64,000 nucleotides of DNA from positions 372,001-436,000 of the forward strand of contig NZ_JARBFX010000005.1 in assembly GCF_028863665.1 (NCBI RefSeq), read 5' to 3'. Every line of letters starts with the position of its first letter. Positions within the stretch are counted from its first letter, which is position 1. Source of the stretch: Aquabacter sediminis. GTDB lineage: Bacteria > Pseudomonadota > Alphaproteobacteria > Rhizobiales > Xanthobacteraceae. The translations under genes and the position numbers were made by a program. The notes beneath the pieces are model-generated. The model was not told where the DNA came from, did not search any database, and was given only the letters and a program-made list of their open reading frames with translations. Shown here piece after piece: positions 9,305 through 17,671 of this stretch.

Positions 9305-10279
9305 ATGCAGTCAAAGCTTCTCGCACTGGTGGCGGCCGCCGCCCTGTTCGGTGCGTCCGCCACTGCCGTCTCGGCTCAGTCCCGCTATCCGGAGCGGCCC
9401 ATCACGATCGTGGTCCCCGCCGCCGCGGGCGGGCCGAGCGACACCGTGGCGCGCCTCGTCGCGCAGGCCATGACGCCCACGCTGGGCCAGCAGATCGTGA
9501 TCGAGAACAAGGGCGGCGCCGGCGGCTCGCTGGGCGCGGGCGACGTGGCGAAAGCGGCGCCCGATGGCTACACGCTGCTGCTCTACCATATCGGGGTGGC
9601 CACCTTCGCCCCGCTCTATCCCAAGCTGCCCTACAAGCCGGAGGAATTTTCCTCCGTCGGCCTCGTCACCGAGGTGCCCATGGTGCTGGTGGGGCGATCG
9701 GACCTGAAAGCCAACACCATGCCGGAGCTGCTGGCGCTGCTGAAGGACAAGGACACCTCGCTCACCATCGGCACGGCCGGGGTGGGCTCGGTCTCCCATC
9801 TGTGCGCGCTGGTGCTGGCCAAGGAGACGGGCGCCAAGTTCGTGGACGTGCCCTATAAGGGCTCGGGACCGGCCATGCTGGACCTGGTGGGCAAGCGCAT
9901 CGACCTCATGTGCGACCAGACCACCAATACGGTGAACCAGATCAAGGCCGGCGACATCAAGGCCTTCGGCGTCACCACCCGCGCGCCCATCGCAGCGCTG
10001 CCGAATGTGCCCACCCTCGAACAGAGCGGCCTCAAGGGCTTCGAGATCACCGCCTGGCATGCGCTCTGGGCGCCCAAGGGGACGCCGGAGGCGATCCGGC
10101 TGAAGCTGTCGGACGCCCTCAAGACGGCGCTGAAGGACCCCACCGTCATCGACCGCATGGCCTCGCTCGGCACCGTCCCCGTGCCGGATGCCCTCGCCAC
10201 CCCGGCCGCCCTCGACCGGCAGTTCCGTGCGGAGATCGAGCGGCTCGGCAAGCTGCTGGCGTCCGTCGCCCCCAATTGA
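9305..10279 (+). CDS. Bug/TctC-family tripartite tricarboxylate-type substrate-binding protein
   Basis: 324 residues with a signal peptide ending in VSAQ. The mature start YPERPITIVVPAAAGGPSDTVAR and the later PDGYTLLLYH, VPYKGSGPAMLDLVG and PNVPTLEQSGLKGFE segments are hallmarks of Bug proteins, which bind carboxylates in the periplasm. No TctA/TctB membrane partners are nearby, so it must share a distant transporter or serve in sensing, as is common for expanded Bug sets. The ATG at 9305 has a GGAGGG site; the frame upstream overlaps the regulator and is not used. Followed after 48 bases by a tartrate/malate dehydrogenase, so a hydroxy-dicarboxylate ligand is likely. Confidence 0.92.
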   Translation: MQSKLLALVAAAALFGASATAVSAQSRYPERPITIVVPAAAGGPSDTVARLVAQAMTPTLGQQIVIENKGGAGGSLGAGDVAKAAPDGYTLLLYHIGVATFAPLYPKLPYKPEEFSSVGLVTEVPMVLVGRSDLKANTMPELLALLKDKDTSLTIGTAGVGSVSHLCALVLAKETGAKFVDVPYKGSGPAMLDLVGKRIDLMCDQTTNTVNQIKAGDIKAFGVTTRAPIAALPNVPTLEQSGLKGFEITAWHALWAPKGTPEAIRLKLSDALKTALKDPTVIDRMASLGTVPVPDALATPAALDRQFRAEIERLGKLLASVAPN

Positions 10280-10327
10280 GCCTCACCCCCATTGAAACCT
10301 GAGACCCGGATCGTTTCGGAGACCCTG

Positions 10328-11404
10328 ATGAAGACCTATAAGATTGCTGCCATTCCCGGCGACGGCATTGGCGGCGAGGTGATCTCGGCAGGCGTGGAGG
10401 TGCTCCACGCCTTGGCGGCGCGCGCCGGCACCTTCTCCTTCGCGGTGGACGAGTTCGATTGGGGCGGGGAATACTACAAGCGCCACGGCCGCATGATGCC
10501 GGAGAATGGCCGCGACCAGATCCGCGCCCACGACGCCATCCTGTTCGGCTCCGCCGGCCACCCCGACATTCCCGACCACATCACCTTGTGGGGCCTGCGC
10601 CTCGCCATCTGCCAGCCTTTCGACCAGTACGCCAATGTGCGCCCCACCCGCATCCTGCCCGGCATCACCTCGCCGCTGCGGGGCGTGGAGGCGGGGACGC
10701 TCGACTGGGTGATCGTGCGGGAAAATTCGGAAGGCGAATATGCGGGCGTCGGCGGCCGCGTGCACCAGGGTTCGCCGCTGGAGGCGGCGACCGACGTGTC
10801 CATGTTCACCCGCGCGGGGGTCGAGCGCATCCTGCGCTTTGCCTTCCGCCTCGCCCAGTCCCGGCCGCGCAAGCTGCTGACCGTGGTGACGAAATCCAAC
10901 GCCCAGCGCCATGCCATGGTCATGTGGGACGAAATCGCCAACCAGGTGGCTGGCGAATTCCCGGATGTGACCTGGGACAAGATGCTGGTGGATGCCATGA
11001 CCGTGCGCATGGTGATGAAGCCCGAAAGCCTCGACACCATCGTCGCCACCAATCTGCACGCCGACATTCTCTCGGATCTTGCGGCCGCGCTGGCCGGCTC
11101 GCTGGGCATCGCGCCCACCGCCAACCTCAATCCCGAGCGCGCCTTCCCCTCCATGTTCGAGCCGATCCATGGCTCGGCGTTCGACATTACCGGCAAGGGC
11201 ATCGCCAATCCGGTGGGCACTTTCTGGTCGGCGGTCATGATGCTGGAGCATCTGGGGGAGGCGGATGCTGCGACCCGGCTGATGGCGGCCATCGAGCGCG
11301 TCACCGGCGATGCCCGTTTCCACACGCCCGATCTCGGCGGCACCGCCCGCACGGCGGATGTGACCGCCGCCGTCATCGACGCCATCGCAGGCGCCAACGC
11401 CTGA
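10328..11404 (+). CDS. ttuC: Tartrate / D-malate dehydrogenase (decarboxylating), isocitrate/IPM dehydrogenase family
   Basis: 358 residues. Starts KIAAIPGDGIGGEVI and carries SLAxA-like phosphate and NAD elements of beta-hydroxyacid oxidative decarboxylases. FDQYANVRP, VRENSEGEYAGVGGR and NLNPERAFPSMFEPIHGSAFDI closely follow the E. coli DmlA/YeaU and Agrobacterium TtuC pattern rather than leucine-biosynthetic LeuB. It oxidises D-malate or tartrate with NAD and a divalent metal. Start chosen at the ATG at 10328 (GGAG at 10316-10319). It is co-transcribed with the Bug protein and closed by a clear terminator. Tartrate versus D-malate cannot be told apart by sequence alone. Confidence 0.9.
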   Translation: MKTYKIAAIPGDGIGGEVISAGVEVLHALAARAGTFSFAVDEFDWGGEYYKRHGRMMPENGRDQIRAHDAILFGSAGHPDIPDHITLWGLRLAICQPFDQYANVRPTRILPGITSPLRGVEAGTLDWVIVRENSEGEYAGVGGRVHQGSPLEAATDVSMFTRAGVERILRFAFRLAQSRPRKLLTVVTKSNAQRHAMVMWDEIANQVAGEFPDVTWDKMLVDAMTVRMVMKPESLDTIVATNLHADILSDLAAALAGSLGIAPTANLNPERAFPSMFEPIHGSAFDITGKGIANPVGTFWSAVMMLEHLGEADAATRLMAAIERVTGDARFHTPDLGGTARTADVTAAVIDAIAGANA

Positions 11405-11417
11405 CACACCGGCGGGG

Positions 11418-11455
11418 GCCCCGCGATCTGCCTCCGGCGGGTCGCGGGGCTTTTT
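11418..11455 (+). terminator. Rho-independent terminator after ttuC
   Basis: A 9-bp perfect stem (GCCCCGCGA / TCGCGGGGC) with a 15-base loop is followed directly by five T residues. It closes the Bug-ttuC operon. Confidence 0.9.
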
Positions 11456-11465
11456 GTGTGCCGGC

Positions 11466-11483
11466 GACATTCATTCGAATGTC
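11466..11483. promoter_or_regulatory. Inverted repeat upstream of the DeoR/Ugp-type operon
   Basis: GACATTC-ATTC-GAATGTC, a 7-bp inverted repeat with a 4-base spacer, lies about 80 bases before the DeoR start. Together with the second repeat at 11533-11544 it is a likely autoregulatory operator for the DeoR protein. Confidence 0.65.
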
Positions 11484-11532
11484 ATCCAACTGACGTCTCA
11501 CCTTCAATGACCATCCCTAGGGTGCGCGCCAT

Positions 11533-11544
11533 GTTCAAATGAAC
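11533..11544. promoter_or_regulatory. Second inverted repeat upstream of the DeoR gene
   Basis: GTTCA-AA-TGAAC lies 16 bases before the DeoR start. It shares the TTCA / TGAA half-site style with the upstream repeat, and two sites about 65 bases apart suit the looping mode common in DeoR-family repressors. The binding assignment is inferred. Confidence 0.55.
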
Positions 11545-11560
11545 GTGGCGATGGATGGGT

Positions 11561-12361
11561 ATGAACATAACGCCCCGGCAGCATGACATCGTGGACCGGG
11601 CGCGGCGCGGCGGCTTCCTCAATATCGAGGAACTGGCCGTCCTCTTCGGTGTCACCCCCCAGACCATCCGCCGGGACATCAACCTCCTGTGCGACGCCAA
11701 TCTGCTGCGCCGCCGGCGCGGCGGGGCGGAGTATCTGGAGGCGCCGCGCGTCAACCTGCCCTATGAATCCCGCCGCATCATCCATCCCGCCGCCAAGGAG
11801 GCCATCGGCGCCCATGTGGCCGGCCTCATTCCCAGCGGCGCGTCGGTCTCCTTCGGCATCGGCACCACGCCGGAATTCGTCGCCCTGGCCATGCGCGGCC
11901 ATGAGGACCTGACCGTCATCACCAACAACCTCAACGTGGCCATGGCGCTGAGCGGACAGCCCTCCAACCGCATCGTGCTGCCGGGCGGGGCGGTGCGCCT
12001 GCCGGACCGGGATGTCCTGGGCCCCCAGGTAGAGGCCATGTATCGCGACTACCGGGTGGATTTCGGCGTCTTCGGCGTCGCCGGCATCGAGCCCGATGGC
12101 ACGTTGCTGGATTTCGACCGGGCCGAGGTGCTCGCCCGCCAGGCCATGCGCGAGAGCTGTCGGCGTTCCATCCTGGTGGCGGATGTCAGCAAGCTCGGCC
12201 GCCCGGCGCCCGCCCGCGGGGGGCGGCTGGAGGAGGCGGACCTCCTGGTGCTGGACGCACCCCCGCCGCCGGCCTTCGCGGACCTGTTCGCGCAGGAGGG
12301 CATCCGCTCGCGCCTGCACATCGCCCAGACGGGCGCGGACGGCACGGGAGGAGCCGCATGA
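11561..12361 (+). CDS. DeoR/GlpR-family transcriptional repressor
   Basis: 266 residues. DeoR helix-turn-helix at residues ~4-56: TPRQHDIVDRARRGGFLNIE, then GVTPQTIRRDINLLC recognition helix and LLRRRRGGAEYL. The C-terminal sugar-phosphate sensing domain (DeoRC) has GIGTTPEFVA and GVFGVAGIEPDGTLLDFD. It overlaps the ABC ATPase start by 4 bases (ATGA), so regulator and transporter form one operon. GlpR-type members respond to glycerol-3-phosphate or a sugar phosphate, which fits a Ugp-like importer downstream. ATGs at 11551 and 11555 are alternatives; none has a strong ribosome site. Confidence 0.92.
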   Translation: MNITPRQHDIVDRARRGGFLNIEELAVLFGVTPQTIRRDINLLCDANLLRRRRGGAEYLEAPRVNLPYESRRIIHPAAKEAIGAHVAGLIPSGASVSFGIGTTPEFVALAMRGHEDLTVITNNLNVAMALSGQPSNRIVLPGGAVRLPDRDVLGPQVEAMYRDYRVDFGVFGVAGIEPDGTLLDFDRAEVLARQAMRESCRRSILVADVSKLGRPAPARGGRLEEADLLVLDAPPPPAFADLFAQEGIRSRLHIAQTGADGTGGAA

Positions 12362-13416
12362 TCCCGCTCGCCTCGCCCGACGACTTCGTTCGCCTTGATC
12401 ATGTCACCCGCACCTTTCCCGGCGGCGGCGGGGTGGAGGATCTCTCCCTCAGCGTCCCGCGCGGCAGCTTCACCGTGCTGCTCGGCCCCTCCGGCTGCGG
12501 CAAGTCCACCACCTTGCGCCTCATCGCCGGCCTTGAGACGCCCGATCGCGGCCGGGTGGAGATTGGCGGTCGGGACGTGACAGCCTTGCCCCCGGCTGCG
12601 CGCGGGCTTTCGGTGGTGTTCCAGTCCTATGCCCTGTTCCCCCATCTGACCGTGGCCGAGAATATCGTCTTCGGGCTGAAGGTGCGGCGGGTGCCGCGCG
12701 CGGAGCGGGACCGCAAGCTGAAGGAGGCGCTTCATCTGACGGGCCTCGAAACCTACGAGGACCGTCGCCCCGCCGCCTTGTCCGGCGGCCAGAGGCAGCG
12801 CGTCGCGCTCGCCCGCGCCATCGTGGCCGATCATCCGCTGTGCCTGATGGACGAGCCGCTCTCCAATCTCGACGCCAAGCTCCGCCATGCCGTGCGCCAG
12901 GACATCCGCGCCCTGCAGCGGCGGCTTGGCATGACCGTGATCTATGTCACCCACGACCAGACCGAGGCCATGGGCATGGCCGACCAGGTGATCTTGTTGC
13001 GCAACGGGCGCATCGAGCAGCAGGGCACGCCGGCCGACCTCTACATGACGCCCGCGACCGCCTTTGCGGCCGGCTTCGTGGGCACCCCGCCCATGGCGCT
13101 CATTCCAGCTCCCCGCCTGCTGCCGGACGTTGCCGCCGAACGGCATTTGATGGCGGGCGTGCGGGCGGAAGACCTGCGGGTGCGTCCTGCGGGCGAGGGA
13201 CGCCTCGGCGCCCGCGTGACGGCGGCGGAATTCCTCGGCGCGGAGACCTTCCTCTATCTCACCCTGGAGGGCGGGGAGGAGATGGTCGCCCGCGTGCCCG
13301 GCCGCTTCGAGCCCGCAGCCGGGACAACGCTCTCCCTCGATTGGGCGCCTGGTGCGGTCCACGTCTTCGAGTGGGACAGCGGGCGCCGCGTCCCCACGCC
13401 CGCCAGTGCGGCCTGA
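12358..13416 (+). CDS. Carbohydrate-type ABC transporter ATPase (UgpC/MalK family)
   Basis: 352 residues. Walker A GPSGCGKST near residue 46, Q-loop VFQSYALFPHLTV, signature LSGGQRQRVALARAI, Walker B CLMDEPLSNLDAKLR and H-loop VTHDQTEAM, followed by a C-terminal OB-fold (TOBE) regulatory domain from about residue 240. This length and layout define the MalK/UgpC subfamily, which energises import of sugars, polyols or glycerol-3-phosphate. It is the second gene of the operon, before the binding protein, an order slightly different from E. coli ugpBAEC. Confidence 0.94.
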   Translation: MIPLASPDDFVRLDHVTRTFPGGGGVEDLSLSVPRGSFTVLLGPSGCGKSTTLRLIAGLETPDRGRVEIGGRDVTALPPAARGLSVVFQSYALFPHLTVAENIVFGLKVRRVPRAERDRKLKEALHLTGLETYEDRRPAALSGGQRQRVALARAIVADHPLCLMDEPLSNLDAKLRHAVRQDIRALQRRLGMTVIYVTHDQTEAMGMADQVILLRNGRIEQQGTPADLYMTPATAFAAGFVGTPPMALIPAPRLLPDVAAERHLMAGVRAEDLRVRPAGEGRLGARVTAAEFLGAETFLYLTLEGGEEMVARVPGRFEPAAGTTLSLDWAPGAVHVFEWDSGRRVPTPASAA

Positions 13417-13470
13417 GCCTTTCCCTTCACCCCCTGTACGCGTTCCTCCAACCCCCCGAAGGACACGAAC

Positions 13471-14736
13471 ATGAGACGCTTTCTCACCGCCGCCGCCACC
13501 GCGGCCGGCCTGCTTGCCGCGACGGTCTCGGCTTTCGCCAAGACCGAACTGACCATGTACTACCCCATCGCCGTCGGCGGCCCGCTCACCAAGGTGATCG
13601 ACGGCATGATCGAGGGCTTCCAGAAGGACAATCCGGACGTTGCCGTCACCGCCGTCTATGCCGGCAATTATGACGACACCCGCGTCCGGGCGCTCGCCGC
13701 CATCAAGAGCGGCAAGCCGGCCCAGCTCTCGGTCCTCTTCTCCATCGATGCCTATGACCTCGTGGAGCAGGGCCTCGTGGTGCCGTTCGAGGACGTGGTG
13801 AAGACCGATGACGAGAAGGCCTGGCTGAACGGCTTCTATCCGGCGCTGATGGCCAATAGCCGTGTCGAGGGCAAGACCTGGGGCATTCCGTTCCAGCGCT
13901 CCACCATCGTCATGTACTACAACAAGGACATGTTCAAGGAAGCCGGCCTCGACCCCAACGCGCCGCCCAAGACCTGGGACGAGATGGTGGCCATGGGCAA
14001 GAAGCTCACCAAGGAGGGGCGCTACGGCCTGATGGTCCCCTCCACCGGCTATCCCTATTGGATGTTCCAGTGCTTCGCGATCCAGAACGGCAAGGAGCTC
14101 ATGAGCAAGGACGGCGCGGCCGTTCATTTCGATGATCCGGCCGTGATCGAGGCGCTCCAGTTCTGGAAGTCGCTCTCCACCGAGCACAAGATCTCGCCCG
14201 CCGGCCTTGTGGAATGGGGCACGCTTCGCCAGGCCTTCGTGCAGGGCCAGACCGCCATGATGTGGCACACCACCGGCAACCTGACCGCGGTGAAGAACGA
14301 GGCGAAGTTCGATTTCGGCGTCGCCGAGCTGCCCGCCCACAAGCAGCCGGGCTCGCCCACCGGCGGCGGCAATTTCTACCTGTTCAAGAGCGCCAGCGAG
14401 GCTGAGCGCGCTGCCGCCCTCAAGCTCATCCGCTACATGACCGCGCCCGAGCGGGCCGCCGAATGGTCCATCGCCACCGGCTATGTGGGGGTGAGCCCCG
14501 CCGCGTATGAGACGCCCCAGCTGAAGGCCTATGGCGAAAAGTTCCCGCAGGCGCTGGTCGCCCGCGACCAGCTCAAGGTGGCCATCGCCGAATTCTCCAC
14601 CTGGGACACGGCCCGTGTCCGCGAGGCGCTGAACAACGCCATCCAGGCGGCGCTCACCGGGTCCAAGAGCCCCGCCGAGGCGCTCAAGGCCGCGCAGACC
14701 ACCGCCACCCAGCTGCTGAAGCCCTACAGCCACTGA
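13471..14736 (+). CDS. Carbohydrate/glycerol-3-phosphate type ABC substrate-binding protein (UgpB family)
   Basis: 421 residues with a signal peptide (TAAGLLAATVSAFA, cleavage before KTELTMYYPI). It belongs to extracellular solute-binding family 1: GGPLTKVIDGMIEGFQ, GKTWGIPFQRSTIVMYYNKDMFKEAGLDP and the GGGNFYLFKSASEAERAAALKLIRYM motif resemble UgpB. Periplasmic capture protein for the two permeases downstream. The substrate might be glycerol-3-phosphate or another polyol phosphate, given the UgpB-like N-terminus, but the binding residues cannot be verified by eye. It is separated from the permease by 263 bases holding a palindromic repeat. Confidence 0.92.
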   Translation: MRRFLTAAATAAGLLAATVSAFAKTELTMYYPIAVGGPLTKVIDGMIEGFQKDNPDVAVTAVYAGNYDDTRVRALAAIKSGKPAQLSVLFSIDAYDLVEQGLVVPFEDVVKTDDEKAWLNGFYPALMANSRVEGKTWGIPFQRSTIVMYYNKDMFKEAGLDPNAPPKTWDEMVAMGKKLTKEGRYGLMVPSTGYPYWMFQCFAIQNGKELMSKDGAAVHFDDPAVIEALQFWKSLSTEHKISPAGLVEWGTLRQAFVQGQTAMMWHTTGNLTAVKNEAKFDFGVAELPAHKQPGSPTGGGNFYLFKSASEAERAAALKLIRYMTAPERAAEWSIATGYVGVSPAAYETPQLKAYGEKFPQALVARDQLKVAIAEFSTWDTARVREALNNAIQAALTGSKSPAEALKAAQTTATQLLKPYSH

Positions 14737-14773
14737 GGATGAGAGCAGGCGCGGAGCCGAAAAACCCGCGCTT

Positions 14774-14791
14774 CGGTTTCAAGCGAAACCG
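14774..14791. repeat. Small hairpin at the edge of the palindromic repeat
   Basis: CGGTTTC-AAGC-GAAACCG forms a 7-bp stem with a 4-base loop, directly abutting the palindromic element that starts at 14791. Probably part of the same mosaic. Confidence 0.65.
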
Positions 14792-14899
14792 TCATGCTCG
14801 GGCTTGACCCGAGCATCCACGGCCAACCGCTTGAATGGCCATTGGAGGCTTCGTCCAGGCCCATCCCGGTGGATGGCCGGGACGAGCCCGGCCATGACG
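14791..14899. repeat. Pair of inverted REP/RPE-like palindromic elements
   Basis: Two related ~32-base palindromes lie head to head. The left one starts GTCATGCTCGGGCTTGACC and runs to the CATCCACG end at 14822; the right one (about 14867-14899) reads on the minus strand as GTCATGGCCGGGCTCGTCCC and ends with CATCCACC. Each can fold (for example GCTCGGG/CCCGAGC). This is the common interspersed GTCATxxCCGGGCTTGxCCCGGxxATCC element of Hyphomicrobiales chromosomes, as I recall it. Its position between binding protein and permease matches REP sequences in enterobacterial malE-malF. Confidence 0.8.
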
Positions 14900-14999
14900 G
14901 AGGCGGGACCGCAAGGTCCGCAAAATGGCTCCGTCGGTCTCAGTCGAACCCTCGCCGGGGGAGGGCGTCTCGCGCTCCCCCGGCTTTCCGGACGCTCCC

Positions 15000-15923
15000 A
15001 TGCCCTTCCTCCGCGCCTCAGACCCCGCCCCCGACGCGCTCGCCCGGCGCCAGCGCCAGCTCCTCGCCCTTTATGGCTGGATGCTGGTGACGCCGGCCTT
15101 GGTGCTGCTGTCCCTCTTCGCGGTGTGGCCGACGCTCGCCACCTTTTGGGGCAGCCTGTTCTCGCGCGGCACGGCACGACGGCCGGCGGTGTTCAACGGC
15201 ATCGAGAATTATGCCGATCTCATCGCTGACCCGACCTTCTGGACGGTGCTGGGCAACACCCTGATCTATGCGGGCGTGACCATCCCCGCTTCCATCATCC
15301 TGGCGCTGGCCATGGCGCTGTGGGCCGATGCGAAGATCCCTCTGCGCAGCTTTGTGCGCGGTGCCTATTTCACCCCCACCATCCTGCCCATGGTGGCGGC
15401 CGCCAATCTCTGGCTGTTCTTCTACACGCCCGGCCTCGGCGTCATCGACACGCTCACCGGCCTTTTTGGCCTGCCGCCCGTCAACTGGCTCGGCCAGCCG
15501 CAGACGGCGCTGGGCGCGGTGATCGTCGTGACCGTCTGGAAGGAGGCGGGCTTCTTCATGATCTTCTATCTCGCCGCCCTGCAGACCATCCCACCGGACC
15601 TGAAGGAAGCGGCGCGCGTGGAGGGGGCGGGGCGCCTGACCCTTTTGCGGCGCGTGCTTCTGCCGCTGCTGATGCCCACCACCGCCTTCATCTTCATCAA
15701 TGCGCTCATCAATTCGGTGAAGCTCATCGATCACCTGTTCATCCTCACCAAGGGCGGGCCGAACAACGCCACCAAGCTGGTGCTCTACTGGATCTGGGAA
15801 ATGGCCTTTTCCTATTTCGACCGGCCCCATGCGGCGGCGTTGACCGTGATGGTGCTGGCGGTGCTGGGGGCGGTCGCGGTGTTCCAGTTCGCCGTGCTCG
15901 ACAAACGGATCCACTATCGATGA
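15000..15923 (+). CDS. Carbohydrate-type ABC transporter permease (UgpA family)
   Basis: 307 residues, six hydrophobic helices starting at LLALYGWMLVTPALVLLSLF. The EAA loop is present as DLKEAARVEGAGRLTLLRRVLLP, and NSVKLIDHLFILTKGGPNNAT is the conserved segment after it. The ATG at 15000 is chosen over an upstream in-frame GTG because the added residues come from the flanking repeat region. Forms a heterodimer with the next permease. Stop overlaps the next start (ATGA). Confidence 0.93.
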   Translation: MPFLRASDPAPDALARRQRQLLALYGWMLVTPALVLLSLFAVWPTLATFWGSLFSRGTARRPAVFNGIENYADLIADPTFWTVLGNTLIYAGVTIPASIILALAMALWADAKIPLRSFVRGAYFTPTILPMVAAANLWLFFYTPGLGVIDTLTGLFGLPPVNWLGQPQTALGAVIVVTVWKEAGFFMIFYLAALQTIPPDLKEAARVEGAGRLTLLRRVLLPLLMPTTAFIFINALINSVKLIDHLFILTKGGPNNATKLVLYWIWEMAFSYFDRPHAAALTVMVLAVLGAVAVFQFAVLDKRIHYR

Positions 15924-16750
15924 GCACCGCCTTCCTCCCCCGCTTGCGCCTCGTTCCGACGCTGGATGCCGCCGGCGCGCTGCTGCTCGCGCTCGTCTGG
16001 ATCGCGCCGCTCCTGTTCGCGGCCTGGGCCTCGGTTCATCCTGCCGGCCAGGCGCTGGATTTCTCCGGCCGCGCGCCCTTCACGCTCGACAATTACCGCG
16101 CCGCCTGGGCCGCCGCGCCCTGGTTCACCTATGCGCTGAACACGCTGGCCTTGGTGAGCTTCACGCTCGCCGGCCAGCTCATCTTGTGCACGCTGGCTGG
16201 CTTTGCCTTTGCCCGCTTCCACTTTCCCGGACGCGAGGCGCTGTTCGTGCTGGTGCTGCTGCAGCTTTTCATCCTGCCGGAAGTGCTGATCGTGGAGAAT
16301 TACGCCATGGTCTCGCGCCTAGCCCTCATCGATACCATCGCTGGCATGGGCCTGCCCTATGTGGCGAGCGCCTTTGGCATCTTCCTGCTCCGCCAGGCCT
16401 TCAAGTCCGTGCCGTTGGAGCTGGAGGAGGCGGCGCGGGTGGAGGGCTGCACATGGCTCGGCGTGCTCTGGCGCGTCTATGTGCCCGCCGCGCAGCCGGT
16501 CTATCTCGCCTACGCCCTGGTCTCGGTGGCCACCCACTGGAACAACTTCCTCTGGCCCCTGGTGGTCACCAATACGCCGGACACCCGCCCTCTGACGGTC
16601 GGCCTGTCCCTCTTCGGCGCGCCCGAGAGCGGGGTGAACATCTCTATCATCTCCGCCGCGACCCTCATGGTGGTGGCTCCCCTGATGGTGGCTTTCCTCA
16701 TTTTCCAGCGCCAGTTCATCCAGGCCTTCCTGCGCGCGGGGATCCGCTAG
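15920..16750 (+). CDS. Carbohydrate-type ABC transporter permease (UgpE family)
   Basis: 276 residues with six predicted helices. Typical UgpE/MalG features: FARFHFPGREALFVLVLLQL, then the EAA loop LELEEAARVEGCTWLGVLWRVYVP and THWNNFLWPLVVTN. Second half of the heterodimeric channel of this importer, translationally coupled to the gene before. The last gene of the operon; I see no U-tailed terminator in the 312 bases that follow. Confidence 0.93.
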   Translation: MSTAFLPRLRLVPTLDAAGALLLALVWIAPLLFAAWASVHPAGQALDFSGRAPFTLDNYRAAWAAAPWFTYALNTLALVSFTLAGQLILCTLAGFAFARFHFPGREALFVLVLLQLFILPEVLIVENYAMVSRLALIDTIAGMGLPYVASAFGIFLLRQAFKSVPLELEEAARVEGCTWLGVLWRVYVPAAQPVYLAYALVSVATHWNNFLWPLVVTNTPDTRPLTVGLSLFGAPESGVNISIISAATLMVVAPLMVAFLIFQRQFIQAFLRAGIR

Positions 16751-17062
16751 ACCAACGATGAAGTCGAGGGCGGTTCGCCGATCAGATGGCATGATGCGAT
16801 CGCGCTCCGGGGCGGGGTCGGCGACGCCGGGTTCAACGCCGAGCTCACGTCTGTAATGGCAAAGCTTTCCGGTATGCCTCTTCTGCATCATTCATAGTGA
16901 TCAATGTAAAGCTGGCGCCGTTCCGAGCCTTCGCGGGGGTTTTTGCCCGAGGGCGGAACCGTCCCGCCGCCCGGCCGTTTCCCTGAGGTCCGCGCACGGC
17001 GGCGCCGGCACAACGCCGTGCGCCACGGGCGGATGGACCGGACAATTCAAGGGAATGCCCCG
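16751..17062. other. 312-bp gap holding the stress promoter of the DUF892 operon
   Basis: No gene is credible here. The only structure I can support is the EcfG-type promoter at 16955-16979. The segment around 16880-16915 is AT-richer than its surroundings. An open frame extending the DUF892 gene back to 16943 crosses the promoter and is not used. Confidence 0.7.
16955..16979 (+). promoter_or_regulatory. EcfG (general stress sigma) promoter, exact GGAAC-N16-CGTT
   Basis: GGAAC at 16955-16959 and CGTT at 16976-16979 with 16 bases between. This matches the established consensus for the alphaproteobacterial general-stress ECF sigma factor (EcfG/RpoE2). Transcription would start about 75 bases before the DUF892 start and cover the four-gene operon to 19399. 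Confidence 0.82.
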
Positions 17063-17584
17063 ATGGCTCAGCAGAAGTCTATGAAAGAGGATAATGGTCA
17101 GGACAATTCTCTGAACGAATTGTTCTTGGATACCCTCAAGGACATCTATTACGCCGAGAAGCAGATCCTGCGGGCGCTGCCGAAGATGGCCAAGGCGGCC
17201 CGCTCCGAGGAACTCAGGGCTGCCTTCAAGCAGCACCAGGAGCAGACCGAAGGCCAGATCGACCGCCTGGAACAGGTGTTCGAGATGCTCGGCAAGGCCG
17301 CCCGCGGCAAGCATTGCCCGGCCATCGTCGGCATCATCGACGAAGGCAAGGAAATCATGGAGGATTTCTCCGGCAAGGAAGCGCTGGATGCGGGCCTCCT
17401 CGCGGGCGCGCAGGCGGTGGAACACTACGAGATTTCCCGCTACGGCACGCTCAAGACCTGGGCCCAGCAGCTCGGCATGATGGATGCCGTGCCGCTCCTG
17501 GAGGCCACCTTGAAGGAGGAGAAGGAGACCGACGCGCTCCTGACCCGCCTCGCCGGCGCAGAGGTGAACGCCAAGGCGGCCTGA
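17063..17584 (+). CDS. Ferritin-like DUF892 (YciE/YciF) stress protein
   Basis: 173 residues. After a polar N-terminus comes the family motif LNELFLDTLKDIYYAEKQILRALPKMAKAA, then helices carrying regularly spaced Glu/His residues (KQHQEQTEGQIDRLEQVF, AVEHYEISRYGTLKTWAQ, TLKEEKETDALLTRLA), a four-helix ferritin-like bundle with a di-metal site. YciF-type proteins are stress induced; their chemistry is not settled. The ATG at 17063 has AAGGGA upstream. First gene behind an exact EcfG promoter. Confidence 0.93.
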   Translation: MAQQKSMKEDNGQDNSLNELFLDTLKDIYYAEKQILRALPKMAKAARSEELRAAFKQHQEQTEGQIDRLEQVFEMLGKAARGKHCPAIVGIIDEGKEIMEDFSGKEALDAGLLAGAQAVEHYEISRYGTLKTWAQQLGMMDAVPLLEATLKEEKETDALLTRLAGAEVNAKAA

Positions 17585-17619
17585 CCGCCTCCAGACCAAC
17601 GAAGGCTGCGCCAAAGGCT

Positions 17620-17642
17620 GGCCGGCGCAACGTGCGCCGGCC
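17620..17642 (+). other. Strong hairpin between the DUF892 gene and the small protein gene
   Basis: A 10-bp perfect stem (GGCCGGCGCA / TGCGCCGGCC) with an ACG loop and no U-run. It may stabilise the DUF892 message or damp expression of the following genes. Confidence 0.65.
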
Positions 17643-17671
17643 CACTGCCCGGTTTCCATAGGGAGGTCACC

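Noticed and set aside
12049-14733. 894-codon minus-strand frame opposite the Ugp-type operon
   Set aside because: Shadow of the plus-strand ATPase and binding-protein genes; no recognisable motif and low-complexity composition.
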